A stretch of 64,000 nt of DNA from Paragorgia papillata. Taxonomy: Eukaryota > Cnidaria > Anthozoa > Scleralcyonacea > Coralliidae. The DNA lies in assembly GCA_035771165.1 (NCBI GenBank), contig JAWNZC010000023.1, forward strand, positions 3,520,001 through 3,584,000, written 5' to 3'. Below the pieces are notes generated by a model, which had not been told where the DNA came from, did no database searches, and was given only the letters and a program-made list of their open reading frames with translations. Shown piece after piece: positions 1 to 11,879 of the stretch; within the stretch, counting starts at the first letter, position 1, and each line of letters begins with the position of its first letter. The position numbers and the translations under genes were made by a program.

Positions 1-267
1 AGCATTAATAGAAGATGTCTCTGTCAATTCCTTTAAGAATGTCATAAAGCGTACGTATGTCCTAACCATTAATATTGGTCCTGACCCATTTATAGTGTAA
101 TTAACTGCATCCATGTAAATAGTTTACTTAAATATCCTGTTTTTCTCGCTTTTTAAATTTTCTTTTTTCCCAATAATTATGTAAATATTTTAATGAACTC
201 ACGGCCCTTTGAAAAACAGATGTACTTCTGAAAGGCTACCGTGATTAAATAAGATTAAATAAGATTA

Positions 268-342
<75 letters not shown>

Positions 343-343
343 T
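268..343. repeat. (AAT)n microsatellite
   Basis: About 25 uninterrupted AAT units, preceded by three copies of the decamer AAGATTAAAT. The minus strand reads as a run of tyrosine codons, which is an artefact and not a protein. Confidence 0.97.
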
Positions 344-371
344 AAGCAGTCTGAGGGGGAAAGAAAAGGAC

Positions 372-1016
372 TTAAGGTGACTCCCCACTGTTTCACCTAA
401 GAAAGTGCTCATAAATATTTTGAAAAAGAATGAAACTAACGTCATACATAGAATAACGTTCAGGGCATAAAATACTGTGAACAGATGCGTTTCAGCCGTT
501 GCTATGACAACAGTGACGTTTCAAAATGGCCGTAAATTTACATTTAATCCAATTTATTTCAAAAACGAGTTCGGTGACCCCCAAATTTTTTTGCATTAAA
601 ACATTTCTTTAAATTTAAGTAATCAACAGGCAGATTTTAAAAAAAATTCTGTAAATCTAATTCTTTATCGAAGAAGATGGTTTTCTACTTTAAAAAAAAA
701 TGGATTTAAATATATATATTTTTTAAAATCTTACTATTGATTACTTAAACTTAAAGAAATGCAAAATTGGGGGTCACCAAACTCGTTTCTGAAATAAATT
801 GGATTAAATGTAAATTTACGGCCATGTTGAAACGTCACTGTTGTCATAACAATGGCTGAAGCACTATCTGTTAACAGTATTTGATACCCTGAACGTTATT
901 CTATCCATACCGTCAGTTGCATTCTTTTTCAAAATATTCATGAATCATGAGCACTTTCTGAGGTTGAAACATGAATTTTTTCCACTTTTGAAGAAACAGT
1001 AGCGAGCCACCCTAAT
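372..1016. mobile_element. Foldback MITE, family A copy 1
   Basis: Long inverted repeat. The left arm (about 376-640) begins GGTGACTCC after TTAA. The right arm (about 725-1013) ends GAGCCACCC before TAAT. Shared arm sequence includes the motifs around TTTACATTTAATCC and GGGGTCACC. It has no coding capacity. A second copy of the same family lies at 30270-30953. The TTAA flank is the target duplicated by piggyBac- or Kolobok-type transposases; the superfamily assignment is inference. Confidence 0.82.
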
Positions 1017-1124
1017 AGAGAGGATGACTTGGGCTTATATTCAAATCCAATCAGTGAAAGCTGACAATATAGTATTGAAAGCTGACAGTATAGTGAGAAA
1101 TATTTTTTTTCTAAAATACTGGCT

Positions 1125-1335
1125 TTAAGGTGGCTTGGTAGAAAAAAGCTATATAATCAGATTTTCCCCTTTAAAGCGTTTTGCAGTGTAGTTTTGTGAT
1201 TCGTTCTAGTTCGTTGCACACCCCTAGCGTCACTTTTGAATGTTGAAAAGTATTAGACAGTTCACAGTTTTCATGCCAGGGCAGAAAAATTTGTTCTAGT
1301 TAATTCAGAAATTTTAATTTGCATTAAAGTCAAGA
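1125..1335. mobile_element. Half copy of foldback MITE family B
   Basis: Starts TTAAGGTGGCTTGGTAGAAA. Over about 200 bases it matches the reverse complement of the right arm of the element at 50556-50889, including the shared motifs AGTATTAGACAG and CTAGTTAATT. The opposite arm is missing here, so this is a truncated copy. Confidence 0.75.
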
Positions 1336-1500
1336 AAAATTGTTGATATCCTTAATAGACTGATCGATAAGAAAGTCTTAAAATTATTGTCACACATGAA
1401 GTTAGAACTGAATAAGAGACGTCCAAATAAATTAAGAATAAAGTGCGCTACCATTGATCTAACACGTCACAAACCGTCTTGGGGTATTTTTGTGTTTTTT

Positions 1501-1604
1501 TTAACACTTTGAAGTCTGACGACGAGTCTTTAAGGTTTATTCTGGCTAACGCCAGACGATTCTATTCAGCACATGAAGAGGTCCAGGCCTCAAAGTGTTA
1601 ATTA
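1501..1604. mobile_element. Short palindromic MITE, family C (TTAA)
   Basis: About 100 bp bounded by TTAACACTTTG and CAAAGTGTTAA. The core TTCTGGCTAACGCCAGAC is itself palindromic. The same core with TTAA ends recurs at 5396, 41136, 51813 and 63313, with two fragments at 26550-26990. Confidence 0.8.
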
Positions 1605-3257
1605 AGGGGGAGGCTAATTAGAGGAGGGTTAAGAGAGCCGTTTTACTGTAGTAAATATAAACAAAGATTTTGTCACAAGAATAATAAGATGACAATACAA
1701 GCAGTATTGCATGCACTAAGCACCTAGTCAATCCTGCATTGTCCAAAATAAAAACCGGATGTTCAGGGGCTTGTATGTGTCTGATGAAGACGTATATAAA
1801 ACGTTTCTACCAAGACGACATCGTAATGAGAAAATAAAAATTAAATTTGCTACAAATTATTCGGTGGATGTCAATGTGCCGGCCACCTGGCTTAAAAACT
1901 TGTCCAACCTTACACACATGTAATTCTAACTTTGGAAAAAAACTTGTTTATTTAAAAACTTTGGAAAATTGTTAGAAAAAACTTGTTTATCGTACACACG
2001 AACAACGAAAGCTACCAAGGAAGTTGATCAGACGGTCTGTGCGGGGTTTAAGGGTGCGTTTGAGATTACGAACGTCTCGCCAAATTTCCGTTGTTGTGGT
2101 CGTTGTTGTTGTTGTTTTTGTAGTCGTCGTAGTTGTTGTTGTTTTGGTTTTATGATTGTGAAATCATTAATAATTCATGAGCGTTCCATAACTTTTCTGA
2201 TACAACTACTATAGTGCTTAGAACTAAAATTACAACATCCCAAATCAATGTTCCATTATTCATTTATTATTATTCATGTTGTAAACACTACTTAACTTAT
2301 ACTAAGAATCAGTGTTAAGTTATTTCAAAAACTTATAAAACTTTACCCATGCGATAAACACGATTTATATAGACAGCAAGTAAAATATATTCACATAGCA
2401 AATAAATCATTTAATATATAATTTATAATTTATAGACAGCATCTAAAACCTTATGGAAAACGTAGACTAATCGTTAAGCCGAGCTTTCAACGCGTATAGG
2501 CTTTTAAGACCTAAAAACATTTATTTGCGCTAATATAGTCCAAGGTCAATTGTTACGTTGAAAGTTAACCACATATATAGTAAATAACAAACGTCATATA
2601 TACATATTGGTTTACGTACGTGATTGTTGCTCTGTAATCTCAAAGATACTTAAAACTAGTCAGGTTAATTCTTCAGAGAATTATACAGAAGACTTGTTTA
2701 CCTGGCTCTAAAGCCAGGAAATGTAGTCAAGAAAAACACACCAATTTACCCTCCCTTGACCTTGCAATGCCATGCATGCATTCATGCATTATGCTTTCAG
2801 ACGTAAAGTCTTTACCAGCAAGTGGATATTTCAGTTCCGCGTGACATATATGTCAAAGCAGTCCGTCAGAACCAGAATTGTGGAATTGGGAGTTTGTCTG
2901 TGATGTCTGACTGACCCGTACTTAGTCTTAAGATTTCCGATACAAAATTTGCTTTGCAGAAGCAATTCATAATGTGGGACCCCAATACAGTCGGTGCAAG
3001 ATGGACCATGAGGGTTAATCCCTGTTTCATAGTAAGAGCGTTGAATTTTAAATAAAATGTGTGAAGGCAGGAGATTCCAAAAATATCGTAATTCCACTAT
3101 AGTCCTTGTCAAGAAGATTGATGTGAGAGAAAATAAGTCGATAATAACCAGTGAGCTAAGTCTTAAGGGGACTAATTGCAACGCGAGGCTGCAATTAATT
3201 AGGATTAGAAAATCTTAAAATCTGTATAGTGCAAGAACCATCTAAGGCTGTTTATAG
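1605..3257. other. No recognisable gene
   Basis: AT-rich sequence with a CTGTTGTTGTT-rich patch near 2085-2145. A 116-codon open frame on the minus strand (3181-2831) has no recognisable motif, and I do not call it a gene. The CATTAATAATTCATGAG near 2166 resembles the end of the family F MITEs. Confidence 0.6.
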
Positions 3258-4471
3258 AGTACGAGTGTAACCAAAAGTCGAGTGTCGAGTGTCGAGACTA
3301 AAAGTCGAGAGTCGAGACAAAAAAGTCGAGAGTCGAGACAAAAAAGTCGAGAGTCGAGACAAAAAAGTCGAGATTCGAGATAGCCTGGAGTCGAGAGAGA
3401 TAAAAAAAAAGACAAAATATACATAATAATAAATTGTGAAAAATCTGACCCAAATATAGTAAACGAAACAACATGTCGCCAATGTTAAGCGCAATTGCGA
3501 CAGACAGAAGGTGATGTTAATCACATTATCTTTTGCGTTGGAAGGTGATATGGTGGACTCATCGTCTCATATTATACTTTCATAACAAAAAGGGGATGCG
3601 CAAACTGAAAGTGCCGTGTTACAACCATTATTATTTACCTTCTTTAAATATAGGACGATCCAACAGAGTTGTGTACTTGTGTTTAACTATGGTGGTCTGA
3701 GTGTGTTTTCCGCGAAAGACCACATGTTGTTTCATTTTGTCACAATATTTGGGTCATGTCTTACAGTTTTATAATTTACTATGTTTTCTTGTTTAAAGGG
3801 TTAATATGAATTACAAAATTTATGACTTTTTGAGTCCGAGTCCGGGTTTCATAGCATGCCAGTATCCCCCGCTTCCTTAGCGCAAATTTATTGATATTCA
3901 CTTCAAAAACTCATTAATATTCATGAACCAAATTGTCCACTAATATGCACGTATTTGATCATGTGCAAGTCTTTTATACCTGATAAAACTACCATGAATA
4001 TTAACTAACGTGAAATTCTATATAAAGAATACTAATGAACATGAAATTTTATATAAAATGTCATCCTAATTAGCAAATCTATTGTCGGCGTTTTTGAAGC
4101 TATTCAAAACACTCGTAGTCGCGTTTTATCAGATCTAAAACACTCGCGCTCGTGTTTTAAATCTGATAAAACGCTCCTACTCGTGTTTTAAATATTACTT
4201 AAAACTGAATATACGTTGCTACTTAAAGTTTCATGCCCGTAGGCAATCTTCAGGCAAAAGTGGAATCTGGTAGAAAAGTGGAATCTGGTAGAAAAGTGGA
4301 ATCTGGTAGAAAAGTGGAATCTGGTAGAAAAGTGGAATCTTGTAGAAAAGTGGAATCTGGCAAAAGTGGAATCTGGTTTATCTGGTTTTTATGTTATATT
4401 TATATACAGTATATACTCGACTTTTTTGACTCGACTCTCGACACTCGCCTTTTGGTTACACTCGAGTACGG
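3258..4471. mobile_element. TIR element with internal minisatellite arms
   Basis: Terminal inverted repeats of about 40 bp carry GAGTGTAACCAAAAG followed by CGAGTGTCGAG at the left end (3261-3300), mirrored at the right end (4425-4470). Inside the left end are about four copies of a 21-22-bp unit (AAAAAGTCGAGAGTCGAGAC). Inside the right end (4256-4375) are about seven copies of an 18-bp unit (GTGGAATCTGGTAGAAAA). A small palindrome lies at 4104-4192. No transposase frame is visible. Confidence 0.7.
4104..4192. repeat. Short palindrome
   Basis: Inverted repeat with arms of about 35-40 bp containing ACACTCG and GTTTTATCAGAT, mirrored as ATCTGATAAAACGC and CTCGTGTTTT. It would form a cruciform or hairpin. 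Confidence 0.75.
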
Positions 4472-5395
4472 AGGGTATAGGGTCGAATTAAATTACCTAA
4501 ACTGAAGGGGAAAGGTATGGACAGTGTAAAGAAAAATACATTGTATTTCGTATATTAATCAAGTGTTCTTATTACAGCTAGAATAATCTATTTTTAATAG
4601 ATGCCCAAATTAATGGCGATCCGCACTTCGAATCCGGACCAGTAATAGTACATTTTGTGCGTCCCCTGACCTGTTTACAACAGCTATCAGTGCGGATCTC
4701 GAAGCCGAAAAATATTTCTGTTTGTAGACCTTAGTCATAATCAATAATTGGGCATCTCTAATATGTTCATTAACTATGATCTGTTCAATAGAAAATGTAC
4801 CGAAAGGTCCTGAAAACGCCATATATTTTTTCAAACAAATTGTACATATAATATGTAAACATTAATATATTTGTAAGTCCACAGTTAACTGTGGTAAGCC
4901 GAATGCCCATAATAACACCTCTACAAATCAGGCCTGTCACAGAGTGTCTTGAAAGTGTTACATATAAATAAATGGCAATCGATCCATCTTAACCTGATAC
5001 GATAAAATCGAACGCGTTTCGAAGGCACGCGAGGTGATGAAAAACCTGTCGCAAACAATGTCCATATTAATATGACATGGCGACAGAAAACACATCACAT
5101 CTGCGGTATATGGCTCCCGTGCGGGTGTCCAGAGGCTGTTTTTTTCGGCAACATCACGCACTTCAATTGCTACTCTTCGCCCTGCGTGAGTCCAAAGATA
5201 CTTTCTTTACCCCTTCAGATCGTGAACTACACCATAGGCATTCTATTAAAGTAAAGTAACCGACACACCACAGAAATGATTGTGACACAGTCGAAGTTAA
5301 GAGTAAAGAAATGTAATGTAAGACCGGTCGCACGAATTGTCTGATGCAACTGATATTACAGTAGTAGTAAAAGTATTGGATAATGCCATAAAAAT
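4472..5395. other. No recognisable gene
   Basis: I see no repeat structure or gene. Two overlapping 60-codon frames at 5072-5259 have no recognisable features. Confidence 0.5.
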
Positions 5396-5520
5396 CATTA
5401 ACCCTTTACTGGTCACAGTTGCTTTTTGTCTACTTATTAATTTTACTCTGCAGGCTAACGCCAGACGATTTTACTCGTCAAGGGGAGAGCTCCCGGAAAC
5501 CTGGCCAATAAAGGGTTAAA
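5396..5520. mobile_element. Palindromic MITE, family C
   Basis: Ends TTAACCCTTTACTGG and AATAAAGGGTTAA, with the family core GGCTAACGCCAGACGATTTTA at its centre. Confidence 0.8.
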
Positions 5521-6221
5521 CTTACTTGATATTCGGTATAATTAGTATATATAATAATACCGAACTCCATAGTGTAATTTTTTCAAATGCAAACTCAACT
5601 CCATGTAAAATATAGACTAATCTGATTCACCACACGCCACGAATAGCAATGCTAATGGTTCAATAAATTTTGTTGTGGTTGGAAGTATTGAAAATGCCAT
5701 TAAAAATAAATATCTGGTCTAAGTGTCATTCATTGTTAAATTGCTGTCTCATTCTTGTGGTTTATAACAAGCATTGTTTGGTTTTTGCGGTATGCTTGTG
5801 CAATACAACAATTAAGAACAACACTAAACCAGGTATTTTATATTTAATTGCATTGTCAATAGTTTAATTGTTTTGATGACATATCCAATACATTTACTAT
5901 TGTAAACATTAATATTATATCAGATCAGGCTGCATGTGATTGGAGCGCGATTCGAACAGCCGAGCCCTTTGGGAACGGTCCGTTTCTTTTATCCAATTTA
6001 AGTGTACGAGATGTTCTGGCGACCACTTAACGCGTATCCGGCATTTTAAGAAAGTCCAGCGTTTCAATTCTGAATTCAGAATCAGTCTTGAGAGAATTGA
6101 AGAGAAAATTGAAGCCAAAGAAGCTATTAAATATTATGGCATCAACAAACCAAATCGTGATCTTTTGTTGTAAGGACAATAATTAAGCAACCTTTGCAGC
6201 CAGACTTAACTATAACCTTTT
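5521..6221. other. No recognisable gene
   Basis: AT-rich sequence. A 77-codon frame at 5940-6173 has no recognisable domain and ends just before a foldback element, so it is probably chance. Confidence 0.5.
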
Positions 6222-6947
6222 TCATGTAAATTCAGAAACTTCCAAACGAATTTCAGATCAATTTCAGAAATTTCCAAGTGAATTTCAGAGAATTCAAGTG
6301 AATTTCAGACATTTCCAAATGACATTCAGATTTTCCAAATGATATTCAGATTTTCCAAAAGATATTCAGACATTCCAAATGATATTCAGACATTCCAAAT
6401 GAATTTCAGACATTTCCAAAATGAAGCGAGAGGCTACAGTTCGCTTGAACAGTAAATAGTTCGGATCAGCTGAGAGAACACATACACCTTTTGCCCTGCA
6501 TTACTCAATAAAAAAACATTCAATTGCACTCATTGCAATAAAAATAGCACTTATAATATAATAAATGCTATTGATGTTACAGAAGCGTTATTGAATGTCG
6601 TTTCGCGCTAATGAATAAAGTGCTATTGTTATTTCAACGAGTGCAATTGAATGTTTTTTATTGAGTAATGCAGGGCAAAAGGTGTATGTGTTCCCTCAGC
6701 TGATCCGAACTATTTACTGTTCAAGCGAACTGTAGCCTCTCGCTTCATTTTGGAAATGTCTGAATATCATTTGGAAATGTCTGAATATCATTTGAAAATG
6801 TCTGAATATCATTTGGAAATGTCTGAATATCAGTTGGAAAATCTGAATATCATTTGGAAATGTCTGAAATTCATTTGGAAATGTCTAAAATTCATTTGGA
6901 CAATCTGAATATCATTTGGAAGTGTCTGAAGTTTATGAATTTGACCT
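6222..6947. mobile_element. Foldback element with tandem-repeat arms
   Basis: The left arm (6230-6425) is built from about nine degenerate 18-21-bp units of the type ATTTCCAAATGAATTTCAGA. The right arm (6745-6945) carries the same units inverted. Between them a unique inverted repeat of about 120 bp (6420-6545 against 6622-6755) surrounds a loop of about 75 bp. No open frame. The overall architecture is that of a foldback element. Confidence 0.85.
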
Positions 6948-7660
6948 GAAAACGGTGTAGAAACACACATTAACCTTTTTTTGGGAGAAAAAAAAGTATT
7001 TCAATATTTAAGACCTTGAGTTGTCCAGATTTATGTAACGTTGTTTGGGAGTTTTGACATTTCTTTTGCCATCTATAACCGTATATTAATTAACCGTGTT
7101 TTTCACATAGATTTTGTCGCTTTAAAAAACAGGAAATATATTAATAGCAACGATCAGAAACGCCCAAGTATTCGCTTCCGATGTGTTCTGTAGCAGGACG
7201 CTGTTGAATAATAAAAAAAAGTTCCTTTGAATAGTACTGACAGCTACGCTAACAAAAGCTGCAAACTTGTCAAAGTTAAGCATCTTAAAAAAGTTTCACT
7301 TGAAAGACTCTTTTAGAAGTTTGACGTAATCATCTGTCACGCTTATTTGTAAGATATCTTGGCTTTCGCAAGTATCCAGCTGATCGTCCCTTTGTCGTTA
7401 CTTAACCCATTTTTCGTGCGAGTTTGCAAACACATGGTGCTAGATAAACACCGTTTTGTAACGCAGCGGTTCCTTTGAGAGGTCATGATACTCTGAGTGA
7501 GCAATACACGGTCTGTCAGGACGCACTCAAAAGTCGACAAGCGCGGCATTTAGTCAATGCGCTTTTGGTGGGGGTAAGCCGGCCAAGGAAAGACAAACAA
7601 ATTAATAAAAGTCCGCCAAAGTCTCGTAATGATATGCGGAAAAACCTGATTGGTCCGGGT
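6948..7660. other. No recognisable gene; upstream region of the 7780 exon
   Basis: No repeats recognised. The overlapping open frames at 7343-7549 (-) and 7475-7690 (+) have no motif I recognise. Confidence 0.45.
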
Positions 7661-7662
7661 TG

Positions 7663-7671
7663 GGTTATAAG
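7663..7671 (+). promoter_or_regulatory. Possible TATA-like box
   Basis: GGGTTATAAG lies about 110 bases upstream of the ATG at 7780. It would place a start site near 7695 and give an 80-90-nt leader. This is inference from spacing only. Confidence 0.25.
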
Positions 7672-7779
7672 TGCGTTGCGCTTGCATTGAAATCATTACA
7701 ATCGTTCAATCGCTTTAGATAAACAGCGCAAAGTAAAGAAACGAACACTTGGGCAAATAGAACTTCACTGGTCTTGGAA

Positions 7780-8632
7780 ATGTCTGTCTTTATTTCCCTG
7801 TTATGCGTTGCTTCTCTATTAGAATTATGTTGGTAAGTTGGGGTTGTTGTGTTGTTTTTTTATGTGATATGGTTATCAGTTAATGGGAGTGGTATAATCC
7901 GGAGGCGAATGTGTATACTGCTTGTGTGCGACAGATTCGTTTGAAGTAAGTAGAAAAATACACACACCCGTCAAATATAGATACAGTAAAAGACGAGAAT
8001 TATATAGCCATAGGAAAGCTGGGATTCACTGTGAAATGTGTCGCTCCATAAAGTCTTGAACGTGAAAAACAAAAAGAGTAATATAATTTGAAGACGAACT
8101 GGCAGTGGTAGCGTCAAATAAATTGTATAGTACACTAGTTATATAGAAGTAAAATGCGTTGCGTGGGTAGTGTAAAAATAATACGAATAAAAAATATAAG
8201 GGTAGTGTTGCTGAAACACCTCGATGATCGTTTCGTGCGATTAAGAACCTTCGTCAGAGAGAAACATCAGAGAAACGTTAGAGCTTCAGATATGAATCAG
8301 TATTTTGGCAACATACCAATCTTTGAAGTTCTCGATGTTCATACTACATTATTTGTTGACAACTAATCACTTATCTAGGTGAAATCTCGACATATTTAAT
8401 TCTCGCATGTCTGTGAAAGTCACATCCTTCTACTCTATCAATATAATTCGAACACACTCGAAGGAAATCACGCCTTCGATTGCATTTGATTGTGACAATA
8501 ACTCGATTTTATTCTTACAGTATAGGTGAAGCGCTGGCAAAAAATATCCACGGAACAACTACAGGACGCCCAGCTGATAACAGAGACGGGAGTTCGGCTT
8601 CGCCACCGGTTAAAGTTATGGAGCACTATAAG
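7780..8632 (+). CDS. Putative secreted protein, first two exons (partial)
   Basis: Exon 1 (7780-7832) starts at ATG and encodes a hydrophobic stretch (SVFISLLCVASLLEL), a good secretory signal peptide. It ends in phase 2 at a strong GTAAGT donor. Exon 2 (8521-8632) follows the acceptor ATTCTTACAG and restores the frame exactly: the TG of exon 1 plus T gives Cys. It then encodes about 37 polar residues ending VMEHYK, before a GTATAC donor in phase 0. The model is 55 residues without a stop, so later exons are missing or lie beyond what I could find. The region after the signal peptide is rich in Gly, Ser, Asp and Pro, as in a propeptide or linker. I do not recognise the family. It is on the same strand as the fibrinogen-like gene at 22633 and could in principle be its 5' end, but I found no phase-compatible junction that proves it. 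Confidence 0.42.
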
Positions 8633-9618
8633 GTATACCTAAGAAACACTAATTAAGCCGTATTGTATCCCACTGTGATCAATCCAGAACTATCAACTGA
8701 TAAAATCACTTTGAGTATTCCTGATGAAAACTTGCCGCTAGTAAGTTAAAGCAGTACATTCCTTTAATATAGAAATGCATGCATACATACAAGCACTCCA
8801 GAAAGCTCGCGGAATGACGGCGGAACAAATTAAGATTAGCAATACGATACGTTTGTTGTGAAAACAAACAAATTAATTGCATTGCCAGTAAATTGGTGAG
8901 CAAATCATTTCGTGAGATCACACTCATGGGACACCGATTACTGCTTGGCGATCGTATCTGACGAGTGGATAACGGAAAGGCGAGGGGACCGAAACAAAAA
9001 GCTTTAATTAAAGGTTTTAGTTGTTGACATGGCATGACCGCATGAACGGTTTATAGATCTTTTTCTGAGCATGGTTATGAAATTATTCAACAATTAGCGA
9101 GAAATGTCAACAATGTGTTTCGCGAGACACCATATTTGATTGCGTTTAGGATTAAGTTAGTGTTATTCCTTTTCAATGTTGCCTGATTAAAAGTAAATAG
9201 GCAATTCTTATCGTTAATCGCGTGCTACGCCGTTCTCAAAGTAGTTAAAAAGAACAATTACAAACAGCCTTTCAAAGTTAGTATTAAATCAGTAACATAC
9301 CACAGCCTCGAGCACGCATCTTTGCCATCGCCGCTTCCTTTTCGGGTCGCCATCAAACCACAGTTTTCGTCGGCATTCGGTGTGATACACTGAAAGTCAA
9401 AGGGAGATGAAGGATTCTTTTAGTTTTCTTACAAAACAACTTAAATACAGCGAAAAGTTGTCGGCACAGGAAAGACGAAGACGTAAGCACATCACGTTTT
9501 CTTGTTTGTTTTTCTCTAAAAAGTCACGCGCGATCGGTTTTTGACTTTAAGTCCGCTTTTTCGCCACATGCGTCATGACGCAAATTGCACAATATATAAT
9601 TTTGCGTTTACGCAGAAA
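8633..9618. other. No confirmed gene
   Basis: An ATG near 9409 opens about 25 codons (MKDSFSFLTKQ...) ending at a GTAAGC donor near 9483. This could be a small first exon but is not supported further. A 109-codon minus-strand frame at 9035-8706 shows no domain. Confidence 0.35.
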
Positions 9619-9757
9619 ATATGTCAATACATTTTTCAGTATTAATATCTTTCAATACACTTTTCAAAGTTAATGTTTTCCAATACACTTTTCAGAGTTA
9701 ATATCTTTCAATACACTTTTCAGAGTTTATATTTTTCAATACACTTTTCAGAGTTAA
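9619..9757. repeat. 28-bp tandem repeat
   Basis: Five degenerate units of the type TCAATACACTTTTCAGAGTT followed by AATATCTT. Confidence 0.9.
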
Positions 9758-9914
9758 GAAAGACATTTTGAAACGAAACCTGTACTAAAGAATTTGAAAG
9801 ACCGCTTCTAACGTTTACTCCAATCAGGAAAATACGTTTTTCCACAATCAGTTCTATAACCATGTATAGTTAAACAGTTTTTCTGGCAGCTGCACGCCGA
9901 TGACATGACGACGA

Positions 9915-10398
9915 GCTATAGTGTGTATAAAAAAAACCGGAACCCTTAGAAAATGAAGTAGTCTTCTTTTAAGGCTATATGTCCACACGTATACGTTTTC
10001 GTAGCGTTTTCAATTTCATATTGTTTCAGGTAAGTAGACCATTGTTTTCTATTCCCTTGAGGACGGAGAACAATGTGAAAACGCTACGAAAACGTATACG
10101 TGTGGATGTAGCCTAAAACAACCTATTGTAGTAGTTTGAAAGCCCTAAAAGCGCTGCGTTATAAATTAATCAGCACATACGCTAAACAGGAAGAGAAAAA
10201 GCTTTTAAATACTTTCACCATGCATACACTGCAAGTTATCTTAATTTCCCAGGTGTACAAATGCGCGTGCAAGACCGTGTTTTTTACGCATCCGTGGCTC
10301 AGACGTGTTTAGGGCTTTCAAACCACTACAATAGGTTGTTTGAACAGAATACTAATTAATTTTCTAAGGGTTCCTTTTTTTTTATACACACTGTATAC
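9915..10398. mobile_element. MITE family D copy 1 with nested palindrome
   Basis: The terminal inverted repeats read AGTGTGTATAAAAAAA then GGAACCCTTAGAAAAT, mirrored at 10365-10395. The same ends and interior (from CCTATTGTAGTAGTTTGAAA onwards) recur at 20675-21411. A second palindrome (about 9973-10115) carrying CCACACGTATACGTTTTCG is nested inside it. Confidence 0.85.
9973..10115. mobile_element. Palindromic MITE nested in family D
   Basis: The arms, ACACGTATACGTTTTCGTAG and its mirror, flank a loop of about 65 bp. A related palindrome sits at about 20915-21032 inside the other family D copy. Confidence 0.8.
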
Positions 10399-11272
10399 CG
10401 TAGCCTTATAATTGGCCTTGTTCACTAAAGGCACGTCTTCATAAACGTCTTAGCCTTAGGGTTAAGGTTAGGCCTGTTGGCCAAACGTCAAAATTATCAT
10501 GTGCCGATACGGTGATCCCAGGGTAGACCTAACCCGGTTGTTAATACGGTATGCTTTCTATGAAGTATGAGCTATAGATACTTCATAATTGTCTTCATCA
10601 ATCAACCGCAGTTGAGACAGATTTCGACGCACTAATTTAAACACCCGCGTATAAGTTTAACGTAGTGCCAGTGTTTAAGAACGTGTAGGCTAGAATTTTT
10701 GCATTTAAATCCCAGAGTCTGTTGATCCAACGAATTAGAACAGGGCTTGATTTGGAAATATGAAAAAAATCAGGACTTAGAGCGGGATATGTATTTGTTA
10801 AAAATGTAGTACTTTTTAGATGTTTCTTACGCATAAAGAAGGGACCACACCTACTATATACGGCCTTATAAACTATTTAAGAACTTAAATACCCTAAATC
10901 CTCAATAGACAGCAAATATATAAGAACCTTTTTGAATTACTCTGAAAGTCAGCGGCTGGCGTTCAGACTACTTTTTAATAGACGTAGTCTAACTTGGAAA
11001 AATGTAGGCTCCTATATGCGCTGTTTACTGTATACTTCTCCAAGTTTTCTTGTGCTGTATAGTGTATATATACACCAATATCGTCAATAACATTGATACC
11101 AGAGTCTCGAGATATGTTGCAGGGTTAGAATGCACTGGATATATAGGATCCAAGTCAGTCTCCTACCTTTCATTGGCTTGGCCTTGCGCGCTTACGAGTC
11201 AAAGGGTTAGTTCACTGGGTAGTAGCCATGCATATTAACACACATAATATAGGTTGGAAACTAGGGCAGCTC
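10399..11272. other. No recognisable gene
   Basis: AT-rich sequence with nothing I can assign. Confidence 0.5.
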
Positions 11273-11456
11273 GGGTGGCGTGTGCTGTTAGCGCGCTGCC
11301 TTTCACCAAAAGTTAAGCCCGGTTGGGAATGACCTCGTTGTCGAGCTTGGAACTCGGGTGAGTAGAGTTGTAGTTGATCTCTCCTACTTCGTTTTTTTTT
11401 CGCCGGGTTCTCCGGTTTTCCTCCCTCCATAAAATCAACACCTACATCTTATTTAA
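11273..11456 (+). mobile_element. 5S rRNA-derived SINE, copy with internal deletion
   Basis: Begins GGGTGGCGTGTGCTGTTAG and keeps AGTTAAGCCCGGTTGG, the box-A-like part of the 5S promoter. It lacks the segment with the intermediate element and box C that is present in the other copies. It continues into the shared body with GTGAGTAGAGTTG and CTCCGGTTTTCCTCCCTCC. Confidence 0.85.
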
Positions 11457-11490
11457 AGATGTTGGATGCGAAACCAGGATTATTCATATT

Positions 11491-11674
11491 GCTGTTGATA
11501 ACGTTCTCTGGTTTTACTATTAATTCGGGTTACGAGCTTTCGGCTCCAGTCTGCAGCCTTCGACGGGTAGATTACAAATTGTAATTGTAATCTACCCGTC
11601 GAAGGCTGCAGACTGGTAGCCGAAAGCTCGTAACCCGAATTAATATTAAAACCAGAGAACGTTATCAACAGCAA
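11491..11674. mobile_element. Near-perfect palindromic MITE
   Basis: Arms of about 85 bp contain GTTGATAACGTTCTCTGG and GCAGCCTTCGACGGGTAG. They meet with almost no loop (AATTGTAATTGTAA) and show very few mismatches, so the copy appears young. It lies just after the SINE at 11273. Confidence 0.9.
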
Positions 11675-11879
11675 CACCTACATCTTAGCTGTGATCCGTG
11701 GTCTGCCTGGCTGTGTCGAGGAATATCAAAGGCACTCCACGTTGATCTGCGTCCTTTGCAATTCAGTTGGTCTTTCGCAGGATAGCATGCAATGTGGAGC
11801 ACATCTTAACATTCTTTCCCTTGTTACTATATTGAGATTATTTTGAAGTCTCCACTTATGACTTGCCTCAGAAATTTTT

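Noticed and set aside
245..445. Open frame with a long run of tyrosine codons (minus strand)
   Set aside because: It is the translation of an (AAT)n microsatellite.
2831..3181. 116-codon open frame (minus strand)
   Set aside because: No domain, no splice support and no repeat relationship recognised. Kept only as a possible chance frame.
4958..5259. Cluster of overlapping 60-67-codon frames on both strands
   Set aside because: No recognisable motif and no frame favoured over the others.
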